NCBI GenBank assembly: GCA_016278415.1
Contig: JADQBV010000435.1
Coordinates: 1 to 5,076, forward strand
DNA from: Halanaerobiales bacterium
GTDB lineage: Bacteria; Bacillota_F; Halanaerobiia; Halanaerobiales; DTU029
Direction: 5' to 3'
DNA: 5,076 nt
Each line of letters starts with the position of its first letter. Position 1 is the stretch's first letter. Positions 1 to 5,076 of this stretch are shown piece by piece. Under the pieces are notes generated by a model. It saw nothing but the letters and a program-made list of their open reading frames with translations. It ran no database searches and was not told the DNA's origin. The translations under genes were made by a program, and so were the position numbers.

Positions 1-117
1 AAGAAAAAAAGGGATTCCAAACAAGACAAATTCTATAAAAGAAGGAATTTGGAAGAAAAAATGGAAAACCTGAAAGAACACACAATAATAGACTACTACT
101 TGAACGGCGGTTATTAA
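1..117 (+). CDS. C-terminal tail of an unrecognised protein (5' end outside window)
   Basis: Frame 1 is open from the first base of the window to a TAA at 115-117, giving 38 residues. The other two plus-strand frames are closed by stops within the first 75 bases. The visible tail is very basic and charged at first (Lys, Arg, Asp, Gln, Glu rich) and ends in a Tyr- and Gly-containing stretch, DYYLNGGY. An intrinsic terminator begins 25 bases after the stop, which supports a real gene end. An internal ATG at 61 has a weak purine stretch (GGAAG at 51-55) before it, so an 18-residue ORF is formally possible, but the open frame upstream makes an internal Met more likely. I cannot name the family. 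A mobile-element protein with a basic tail is possible, but nothing seen proves it. Confidence 0.6.
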   Translation, partial: KKKRDSKQDKFYKRRNLEEKMENLKEHTIIDYYLNGGY

Positions 118-141
118 AAAAATAGTTTATTAGCGCATTTC

Positions 142-174
142 CCAGGGTAGATTTTATACCCTGGTCTTTTTTTT
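142..174 (+). terminator. Rho-independent terminator of the upstream partial gene
   Basis: A perfect 8-bp stem, CCAGGGTA (142-149) with TACCCTGG (157-164), encloses a 7-nt loop. It is followed at once by a T-rich run (165-174, one C interruption). It lies 25 nt after the stop at 115-117 and well before the next promoter, so it separates the two transcription units. No A-tract lies on the other side, so it should act only on the plus strand. Confidence 0.9.
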
Positions 175-231
175 GTTTAAATTAGAAAATTTTTGATAGT
201 ATAAATAGGACAATTAATTCCCGAAAAGATT

Positions 232-260
232 TTGACAATAGGGATACTAAATGTTAAAAT
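232..260 (+). promoter_or_regulatory. Sigma-A type promoter for the AEC transporter gene
   Basis: A perfect -35 box TTGACA (232-237) and a -10 box TAAAAT (255-260) are separated by exactly 17 bp. A TG at 252-253, one base before the -10 box, makes it an extended -10 promoter. Transcription should start near 267, leaving a 5' leader of roughly 180 nt before the ATG at 449. It is the best promoter match in the window. Confidence 0.8.
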
Positions 261-448
261 ATTTTAAATTAACCCCTCTAATTCAATCTAATTTCTAATT
301 ATGTGAGCCACCTTATTATACTAAGTCATATAGTAATATGGTAATGATAGTTATAATAATATAGTTAGTAATAGTATTAATAGTTAATGATACCATAAGT
401 AATTTAAGATAAAAATAAGATAATAAGAACATAAGAGAGGATGTTTAT

Positions 449-1381
449 ATGGAGTTTAGTGTTTTAGTAAATCAAATTCTTGTATTGTTTATTATGATAA
501 TCGTTGGTTATATAATTAGGAAAATCAATATTATAAATGAGGAAATAAATAAGGGGTTTTCAAGATTATTAATTGAAGTTACTATGCCTGCACTTATTAT
601 TAAATCAATATTGGAAATTACACTTAGCAGAGAAATTATAAGAAATTTAGGACTGATGACAATAATCTCATTTCTCAGCTACATAATTATAATAATATTG
701 TCAAGTCTTATTGCTAGAAAATTAAAATGTTCTCAAAATAAAAAAACCGTATTTAAATCTTTAATAATTTTTGGTAATGTAGGTTATATGGGGATACCAG
801 TAGTAAGTTCTATTTTCCCAGCAGAAGCTGTGGTCTATACAATTATAAATAATATTATATTTAATATATTCTTATGGACATATGGCATACAGGTATTCAG
901 TTTGGATGAAGGGAACGATAGTGCAATTCAATGGCGAAAGTTAATCAATCATGGGACCGTTGCCTTATTGATAGGATTCGTCTTACTAGTTACTAAAATT
1001 AATCTAGGACCTGTACATGGTGCTATAGTAACAATAAGTCAGATGACTTTTCCTCTCTCAATGTTGATTATAGGTGGTTCATTAACAAATATCAAATTTA
1101 TTAATATACTCAAAGATAAAATTTTATATTACGTTATTATTCTAAAGCTTTTTATTATACCAATAACAGCTCTATTCTTTATAAAACTATTACCACTTCC
1201 TGAAATGGTAGCAAGCATTAGTATCATAATGCTAGCCATGCCATCAGGAGCTATTAGTGTTATCTTTGCAGAGAAGTTTGATAGTGATTATACATTTGCC
1301 TCAGAAGGCATATTTTTTACCACTCTTTTATCTTTATTTACTATACCATTATTTATTTGGCTAATAAATATATTCACTTAA
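449..1381 (+). CDS. AEC family (auxin efflux carrier type) membrane transporter
   Basis: This 310-residue integral membrane protein matches the AEC family in length and pattern. About ten hydrophobic segments can be placed, near residues 4-23, 36-56, 66-89, 103-122, 126-149, 169-183, 190-211, 225-246, 253-275 and 285-308. Family-like motifs are visible: a FGNVGYMGIP stretch at 108-117 in the fourth segment, FPLSMLIIGGSL at 201-212, and MPSGAISVIFAEKF at 264-277. Bacterial members export or exchange small organic anions such as malate; the substrate here cannot be read from sequence. The ATG at 449 follows a GAGG Shine-Dalgarno (437-440) at 8-nt spacing, and an in-frame TAA at 416-418 excludes a longer start. 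The gene has its own promoter and long leader. Its last 8 bp overlap the end of the convergent 2H phosphoesterase gene, and no terminator follows it. Confidence 0.93.
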   Translation: MEFSVLVNQILVLFIMIIVGYIIRKINIINEEINKGFSRLLIEVTMPALIIKSILEITLSREIIRNLGLMTIISFLSYIIIIILSSLIARKLKCSQNKKTVFKSLIIFGNVGYMGIPVVSSIFPAEAVVYTIINNIIFNIFLWTYGIQVFSLDEGNDSAIQWRKLINHGTVALLIGFVLLVTKINLGPVHGAIVTISQMTFPLSMLIIGGSLTNIKFINILKDKILYYVIILKLFIIPITALFFIKLLPLPEMVASISIIMLAMPSGAISVIFAEKFDSDYTFASEGIFFTTLLSLFTIPLFIWLINIFT

Positions 1382-1952
1382 TTTGAAATGAAGCAAGACA
1401 CTTCTCAGTAGGATCAATAGTCGGACTCCATATTTCAAGTCTATCACTTGATGATTTATAGTCTTTTTCCTTGCCTTCTAGAAATAAACACAGGCTTTCA
1501 AAATCAAAATCAGTAATTGGATTTTGAGCAAATATACTGCTTAACACTGTAATGTGAAAGGCCCAATCCTGATAATTGTTTATTACTGAAATATCCTCAT
1601 CTGATAAAGCCTGATGCAGACAAGCAGAAAATTTAGTTAATGAGGGTGTTTCCTTAATCTTTAAAACTAGGAATTTTTCCTCATTTCTAAAACATACAAA
1701 CTTATCAAGTTCGATATTCACGCTATTAAATTCAGTCTCTTTTAATACCTTTTCAATAACTGTAACAGCATCGTTAAAACGATGCTTTTTTATCCTATCT
1801 AAAGTAATATGCAACTCTGGATATATACCATCTTCATATATATCATAGTGGTTTGCTATAATCCCTTGAATATTTTTTGAATATTTCAGAACATTCCCTT
1901 TTAATAATAAAACTAAAAACAATTCCTCATTCAATGAAGCCTTTTTTACCAT
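1374..1952 (-). CDS. 2H phosphoesterase superfamily protein (2'-5' RNA ligase-like)
   Basis: This 192-residue soluble protein carries the two HxTx motifs that define 2H phosphoesterases: HITL at residues 48-51 and HITV at 133-136, about 85 residues apart as usual for the fold. In the family the two His/Thr pairs form the active site that opens 2',3'-cyclic phosphates or acts on 2'-5' linked RNA. The exact substrate of this member is unknown. No signal peptide or membrane segment is seen. The ATG at 1950-1952 has an AGGTGAG Shine-Dalgarno (1958-1964), and an in-frame TGA at 1959-1961 rules out an upstream start. It lies 54 nt downstream of the YjjG-type nucleotidase on the same strand with no clear terminator or promoter between, so co-transcription is likely. 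Its TGA end overlaps the convergent transporter gene by 8 bp. Confidence 0.85.
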   Translation of the reverse strand: MVKKASLNEELFLVLLLKGNVLKYSKNIQGIIANHYDIYEDGIYPELHITLDRIKKHRFNDAVTVIEKVLKETEFNSVNIELDKFVCFRNEEKFLVLKIKETPSLTKFSACLHQALSDEDISVINNYQDWAFHITVLSSIFAQNPITDFDFESLCLFLEGKEKDYKSSSDRLEIWSPTIDPTEKCLASFQIK

Positions 1953-2006
1953 AATATCTCACCTACATTAGTATTATTTGAAAATCGATACTCAGCCTTA
2001 AAAAAA

Positions 2007-2696
2007 TCAATTTAAAATTTCATGTAATTCCTCTAACTTATTAATTTGGTAAGTTGGCATATACTCCTCTGGTAAATTTTCATTGTAGGGATTATACCAA
2101 CAAGTATCAATACCATAGGCAATTCCCCCTCTTATATCTGAACTTAAACTATCTCCAACCACGATTACTTTTTCTTTCTCTGAAAAATTTAATTTTTCTA
2201 AAGAATGGCTAAAGATCCGTGGATCAGGTTTAGCAATTCCCAATTCTTCTGATATTACAATATCTTCAAAGTATTTGCTAATAGGAGATAAAGCCAATCT
2301 TTTGCGTTGAACTTTGGCTAATCCATTTGTTAATAATAGAATTCTATACTCCTTAGATAGATGAGCTAATAGCTCCTCTGCTCCTTCTATTAAAAAAACA
2401 GCTTCAGATAAAAAATCTAAATATTTTTTAGCAAATAACTCAGCCTCTATATCTTCGTTAATCTGACTTATAAACCTTCTAAAACGTTCAATTTTCAGCT
2501 CCTCAGCTGTAATAAGCCCTTTCTCAAAATCTTTCCATATTTTATTATTAATCTCTCTATAGTTTTCTAAATGTATATCTGTTTCAAAATCCCTTCCAAA
2601 GAAATTAATTGATTTCTCTAAAGCATAATATTCAGCTTTATCAAAATCAAACAATGTTCCGTCTGCGTCAAATAATAATACACTGTACTTTTTCAC
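2007..2696 (-). CDS. yjjG: YjjG-family HAD pyrimidine 5'-nucleotidase
   Basis: This 229-residue cytosolic HAD hydrolase has all four catalytic motifs. Motif I is FDADGTLFDFDKAE (residues 9-22) with nucleophile D10 and acid/base D12; motif II is LLTNG with T123; motif III has K156 in GIAKPDP; motif IV is GDSLSSD with D182 and D187. The extended motif I with FDFDKAE and the full length match the YjjG/YfnB group. Characterised members dephosphorylate pyrimidine nucleoside monophosphates, including non-canonical ones, and limit their incorporation into nucleic acid. A helical cap domain lies roughly at residues 20-100. The start is GTG at 2694-2696, supported by a strong GGGAGGT Shine-Dalgarno. 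The frame has a stop at 2751-2753 and no Met codon before residue 213. It is the first gene of a likely two-gene operon with the 2H phosphoesterase. A general HAD phosphatase of the same subfamily is the only real alternative. Confidence 0.9.
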   Translation of the reverse strand: MKKYSVLLFDADGTLFDFDKAEYYALEKSINFFGRDFETDIHLENYREINNKIWKDFEKGLITAEELKIERFRRFISQINEDIEAELFAKKYLDFLSEAVFLIEGAEELLAHLSKEYRILLLTNGLAKVQRKRLALSPISKYFEDIVISEELGIAKPDPRIFSHSLEKLNFSEKEKVIVVGDSLSSDIRGGIAYGIDTCWYNPYNENLPEEYMPTYQINKLEELHEILN

Positions 2697-2703
2697 AAAA
2701 GCA

Positions 2704-2710
2704 ACCTCCC
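2704..2710 (-). promoter_or_regulatory. Strong Shine-Dalgarno that fixes the GTG start of the nucleotidase
   Basis: On the minus strand the sequence reads GGGAGGT, with its GG ending 8 nt before the GTG at 2694-2696. This near-ideal site decides for the non-ATG start, since no in-frame ATG lies between it and the upstream stop. Confidence 0.85.
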
Positions 2711-2774
2711 AAGATAGGTATAAAATTAATAATATATCTATACTAAAGAATCAAGTACTTATATTATTACTTTA

Positions 2775-2803
2775 ATTATATACTAACTATAGTTCTCCTG
2801 CAA
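2775..2803 (-). promoter_or_regulatory. Possible promoter of the nucleotidase/2H operon
   Basis: Read on the minus strand, a perfect -10 box TATAAT (2775-2780) lies 17 bp from a weak -35 box TTGCAG (2798-2803, three of six consensus bases). Transcription would start near 2768 and give a leader of about 70 nt. AT-rich sequence gives TATAAT by chance fairly often, so the -35 weakness keeps this tentative. Confidence 0.45.
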
Positions 2804-2930
2804 TATTTTACCTGCTTTATTGTATCATAAGATATTTTACCTCATTATATTTAGGAAACACTATAAAAAATAACTGAAACCAAAACAATAATCTTTAATT
2901 CTCGATAAAATCTTTTAACTTGCAATCATT

Positions 2931-2954
2931 AAATTCTCTGAAAAGGCAGAATTT
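2931..2954. repeat. Inverted repeat next to the MATE promoter, possible operator
   Basis: AAATTCT (2931-2937) and its exact reverse complement AGAATTT (2948-2954) flank a 10-bp spacer. The dyad ends two bases before the -35 box at 2957. The position suits a binding site for a dimeric regulator, but a 7-bp AT-rich arm can arise by chance, and no cognate regulator is seen. Confidence 0.35.
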
Positions 2955-2956
2955 GT

Positions 2957-2985
2957 TTGACAATTAATTTTATCTTATGTATCAT
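2957..2985 (+). promoter_or_regulatory. Sigma-A type promoter for the MATE transporter gene
   Basis: A perfect -35 box TTGACA (2957-2962) is followed, after exactly 17 bp, by TATCAT (2980-2985, five of six consensus bases). Transcription should begin near 2992, giving a short leader of about 42 nt before the ATG at 3034. Confidence 0.75.
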
Positions 2986-3033
2986 GGTAATATTGCTTTA
3001 TACTTAATTACAAAAAATCACGAGGTGTAATTC

Positions 3034-4410
3034 ATGAAAACTAAAAACAAATCAAAGAGATTAGGAACAGAACCCATAATACCTTTATTAATCAAACTAT
3101 CAATACCCTCTATAATTGCAATGTTCATTCAAGCTATGTATAACGTAGTAGATAGCATCTATGTAGGGCGTCTCAGTAAGGAAGCACTAGCAGCATTATC
3201 ACTTGCTTTCCCTATTCAAATCATACTTATTTCTATTGCAGTAGGAACAGGTGTCGGAACTAGTTCATACATATCTCGTCAATTAGGAAGAGGCAATCGT
3301 GAACAAGCTACCAGTGCAGCAAAACATGTCCTTGTTATTACATTAATATATGGTGTAATCTTTGGAATAGGTGGGTATTTATTATCAGATAAACTTATTG
3401 GACTTTTTACAAATGACCAACAGTTAATAGAACTTGGAACAGATTATATCAGTATTATTTTACTTGGTTCAATTGCTTTATTTTTACCGATAATAGGAAA
3501 CAACATCCTTCGTGGCGAAGGCAATACATTTCTTCCAATGGTTACTATGCTTATTGGTGCTATTATAAATATAGTACTTGATCCATTTATAATATACGGT
3601 TTAGGTCCATTCCCTAGATTAGGTATAGCAGGAGCTGCTATCGCTACTGTATTTTCACGTATAATTAGTGGTATTTTCCTCTTGTTTATTCTCTTCAGTG
3701 GTAAAAACGAACTAAAAATTGACTTTAAAAAATTCAAGCCTGATTTTAAAATTATTAAAGAAATATATAGAGTAGGACTTCCAGCTATTATTATGCAGTC
3801 ACTAGCTAGTGTTATGATAGCTGTATTAAATATAATCTTGGATTCATACTCGGCTACAGCTGTCGCTGCAGGGGGTATATATTTCAAACTTCAGTCTTTC
3901 GTATTTATGCCGGTATTTGGATTAAATCAAGGCTATATGCCGATTATGGGTTATAATTATGGTCATAATAACCCAGAACGAATGAAGAAAACTATAAAAT
4001 CAGCTTTTATTGTTGCTATTAGTTTTACAGTTTTAGGGTTTATTTCGTTTCAATTATTCTCAAGACAGTTGACATCCTTATTTACTACAGATCCCGAACT
4101 CCTAAGAATAGGCTCCATGGCCCTCAAAAGAATAAGTTTGGCCTTTCCAATTATAGGTCCAGCTATTATAATTTCTACAACATTCCAGGCTATTGGTAAA
4201 GGTATGCCAAGTCTAGTTTTATCTGTGGCCAGACAATTGTTAATATTAATTCCTGCCTTTATACTGTTAAGTAAGTATTTTGGACTAAGTGCAGTCTGGT
4301 ATGCCTTCCCTATTGCCGAAACAATTAGCTTTATCTTAGGGGCAATCTGGTTAAAGTATGTTTTGAACAATGTATTTGCTAGATTTAAAAAGGTCCAGAG
4401 TTCAAATTAA
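3034..4410 (+). CDS. MATE family multidrug efflux transporter (MepA-like)
   Basis: This 458-residue protein has the normal MATE length and about twelve membrane segments in two six-helix halves, roughly at residues 15-35, 54-76, 94-116, 136-157, 166-188, 196-221, 244-270, 280-305, 320-343, 362-386, 396-414 and 418-442. Family hallmarks include MYNVVDSIYVGRL (35-47), the ILRGEGNT stretch (158-165), DPFIIYGLG (183-191), GLNQGYMPIMGYNYG (296-310) and FQAIGKG (384-390). The GLNQG..PIMGYNYG pattern is typical of the MepA-like bacterial branch. Members use a Na+ or H+ gradient to expel cationic drugs and metabolites; the substrate here is not predictable. The ATG has a GAGGTG Shine-Dalgarno (3022-3027), and an in-frame TAA at 3028-3030 fixes the start. 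It is a single-gene unit with its own promoter. The two long minus-strand frames inside it are shadows. Confidence 0.95.
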   Translation: MKTKNKSKRLGTEPIIPLLIKLSIPSIIAMFIQAMYNVVDSIYVGRLSKEALAALSLAFPIQIILISIAVGTGVGTSSYISRQLGRGNREQATSAAKHVLVITLIYGVIFGIGGYLLSDKLIGLFTNDQQLIELGTDYISIILLGSIALFLPIIGNNILRGEGNTFLPMVTMLIGAIINIVLDPFIIYGLGPFPRLGIAGAAIATVFSRIISGIFLLFILFSGKNELKIDFKKFKPDFKIIKEIYRVGLPAIIMQSLASVMIAVLNIILDSYSATAVAAGGIYFKLQSFVFMPVFGLNQGYMPIMGYNYGHNNPERMKKTIKSAFIVAISFTVLGFISFQLFSRQLTSLFTTDPELLRIGSMALKRISLAFPIIGPAIIISTTFQAIGKGMPSLVLSVARQLLILIPAFILLSKYFGLSAVWYAFPIAETISFILGAIWLKYVLNNVFARFKKVQSSN

Positions 4411-4720
4411 TTAACTTATTACTTTTACTTCAAACTTAATGTCTAAAATTGTTCGTTCAAAATATGGAAGTAATTTTGAAGAGGAAGTTAGATGTACACA
4501 ATTCGATAACCTATATTTACTCAACCATTGATAATATAATATATTAAAATATTATAAAGAATTATTATAAGACCCTTGCTGATATTCTAGCAGGGGTCTT
4601 ACTTGTTGTACAAACTATTAGTTTAATCCTCTTAAGGTTATTTCTTACTATACATTTATTTTAGTTCTTCTCTTTATTCCTTTATTTCAAAAATATTTGT
4701 ACTATCAATTCTTACTTAGT
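4411..4720. other. Intergenic region between convergent genes
   Basis: These 310 bp separate the end of the MATE gene from the end of the DUF4097-like gene. The main content is the GC-containing hairpin at 4568-4601. Just before it is an all-AT inverted repeat, TATAATAT (4535-4542) with ATATTATA (4549-4556). After it come a short pseudo-palindrome, AAACTA-T-TAGTTT (4612-4624), and AT-rich sequence. Two short frames (30 codons from the ATG at 4439, 27 codons from the ATG at 4464) have no Shine-Dalgarno and are not called. The rest shows nothing I can name. Confidence 0.55.
4568..4601. terminator. Hairpin between convergent genes, probable bidirectional terminator
   Basis: A 13-bp stem (4568-4580 with 4589-4601) is complete apart from one G-U wobble and closes an 8-nt loop. 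It sits between two genes that point at each other, about 158 nt after the MATE stop and 120 nt after the stop of the minus-strand gene. The T-run is weak on both sides (CTTACTTGTTG on plus; CTTATAATAATTCTTT on minus). The strong stem and the position argue for a terminator or transcript-end stabiliser, but the poor U-tract leaves some doubt. Confidence 0.65.
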
Positions 4721-5076
4721 CTATTTATCTACATCTATTTCACCATGATCACTTACAATATTTATTGATATATCTCCAGTTCCTTCAGTACCTTCTAGAA
4801 CTTTTGTATTATCTTCTTCTACTACATTAAATGGTAAATTGCTATTTATTTCACCATACTCAGTCTCACAATATAAACTGTAATTACTCAAGCCTTTATC
4901 TAACTCTATTTCCAGACCAGTATATCTAGAGTCTACCTCAACATCATTATTTATATCCGACAATTGAAGTTGACCATAGCTTATTCTTCCTTTAAACTTA
5001 CCATTAAAATCTGATCCTCTGACTTGTGTGTATTTAGAATCCAAGTCTACACTACCACCAATATCATCAAAATGAA
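4721..5076 (-). CDS. C-terminal part of a DUF4097-like beta-repeat (adhesin-like) protein
   Basis: The minus-strand frame is open from the window edge (first full codon 5072-5074) to a TAG at 4721-4723, giving 117 visible residues; the start is outside. The TTG at 5042-5044 is an internal Leu codon in an open frame, not a start. The visible part is a series of short beta-strand repeats built on a Tyr/His-Gly or Tyr-Thr turn: SKYTQVRG, SYGQLQL, SRYTGLEI, TEYGEINS and a final SDHGEIDV. This pattern, ending in a GEIDV-like strand a few residues before the stop, is characteristic of the C-terminal end of DUF4097/DUF4098 domains. These are repetitive beta proteins often encoded near anti-sigma or membrane stress genes, with no firmly known biochemical role. 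Membrane anchoring cannot be judged without the N-terminus. Confidence 0.75.
   Translation of the reverse strand, partial: HFDDIGGSVDLDSKYTQVRGSDFNGKFKGRISYGQLQLSDINNDVEVDSRYTGLEIELDKGLSNYSLYCETEYGEINSNLPFNVVEEDNTKVLEGTEGTGDISINIVSDHGEIDVDK

Larger units (their letters stand above)
118..448 (+). other. Intergenic region: terminator, promoter and long AT-rich leader
   Basis: This 331-bp stretch has no credible gene. It holds the terminator at 142-174, the promoter at 232-260 and then about 180 nt of predicted leader. The leader contains three copies of CTAATT (starting at 278, 288 and 295) and a low-complexity section at about 328-396 built from variants of TAGTAAT and TAGTTA. A possible long-range pairing joins TATGGTA at 338-344 to TACCATA at 391-397. 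Short ATG-initiated frames here (for example at 251, 301 and 339) stop within a few codons or overlap the promoter and have no Shine-Dalgarno sequence. I recognise no known riboswitch or T-box. Confidence 0.6.
2697..3033. other. Divergent intergenic region with two promoters and small repeats
   Basis: These 337 bp between the minus-strand nucleotidase and the plus-strand MATE gene hold no credible ORF. They contain the Shine-Dalgarno and likely promoter of the nucleotidase operon, the MATE promoter (2957-2985), and three repeats. These are an 11-bp direct repeat ATATTTTACCT (2803-2813 and 2832-2842), a dyad AAATTCT/AGAATTT (2931-2937 and 2948-2954) next to the MATE -35 box, and a 9-bp inverted pair CATAAGATA (2826-2834) with TATCTTATG (2971-2979). 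No regulator gene lies beside the region. The stretch from about 2843 to 2930 shows nothing I can name. Confidence 0.55.

Noticed and set aside
352..357. TATAAT in the AEC leader as a second promoter
   Set aside because: The sequence 17 bp upstream (TATAGT at 329-334) does not resemble a -35 box, and the surrounding AT-rich repeats make chance matches likely.
278..396. CRISPR-like or iteron array from the repeated TAGTAAT/CTAATT words
   Set aside because: The repeats are only 6-8 bp, irregular and low in complexity, with no unique spacers and no adjacent cas or replication gene.
1970..1992. AGTAT/ATACT hairpin between the nucleotidase and the 2H gene as a terminator
   Set aside because: The 5-bp AT-rich stem has a 13-nt loop and no following U-tract. 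It is too weak to separate the two genes.
3444..3887. 147-codon open frame on the minus strand
   Set aside because: It lies wholly inside the clear MATE coding sequence on the opposite strand, and its translation shows no family motif. It is a shadow frame.
4050..4370. 106-codon open frame on the minus strand
   Set aside because: It is also wholly inside the MATE gene, in antisense, with no recognisable motif. It is a shadow frame.
4439..4531. 30-codon ORF (begins MSKIVRSKYG) after the MATE gene
   Set aside because: Its composition looks protein-like in the middle (FEEEVR), so a gene remnant is conceivable. However, no Shine-Dalgarno or promoter precedes it and it matches no family I know.
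4464..4547. 27-codon ORF overlapping the previous one in another frame
   Set aside because: There is no ribosome binding site, and the stop lies in an AT-only stretch. Chance is the best explanation.
4535..4556. All-AT inverted repeat as an independent terminator
   Set aside because: The stem has no GC pair and would be unstable. It is better seen as part of the AT-rich lead-in to the hairpin at 4568-4601.

Overview
The window is AT-rich DNA with strong purine-rich ribosome binding sites, heavy use of ATA, AGA and TTA codons, and compact bacterial gene spacing. This fits a low-GC Firmicute. A member of the Clostridia or Halanaerobiales is my guess from composition and gene style, but nothing here fixes the genus. 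I see no rRNA, tRNA, CRISPR array, complete insertion sequence or phage module.

Layout from left to right. Positions 1-117 hold the C-terminal tail of an unrecognised plus-strand gene, closed by a clear intrinsic terminator at 142-174. A consensus-like extended -10 promoter at 232-260 then opens a leader of about 180 nt, very AT-rich and repetitive, in front of an AEC-family (auxin efflux carrier type) transporter at 449-1381. This gene runs tail-to-tail into a minus-strand pair, overlapping it by 8 bp. In transcription order the pair is a YjjG-type HAD nucleotidase (2007-2696, GTG start) and then a 2H phosphoesterase of the 2'-5' RNA ligase-like family (1374-1952). A 337-bp divergent intergenic region (2697-3033) carries a likely minus-strand promoter for the pair, a good plus-strand promoter for the next gene, and a few small repeats that could be operators. 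A MATE-family multidrug efflux transporter follows at 3034-4410. It converges on a partial minus-strand gene (4721 to the window end) whose product looks like the C-terminal part of a DUF4097-type beta-repeat protein. A 13-bp hairpin at 4568-4601 lies between these two convergent genes.

The genes do not form one pathway. The clearest functional unit is the nucleotidase plus 2H phosphoesterase pair, which could form a small nucleotide or RNA-end clean-up operon (inference). The two transporters are separate single-gene units with their own promoters. I found no convincing evidence of a previously undescribed system. The points worth checking are the overlapping convergent ends without a visible terminator, the long leader of the AEC gene, the dyad next to the MATE promoter, and the YjjG/2H pairing.
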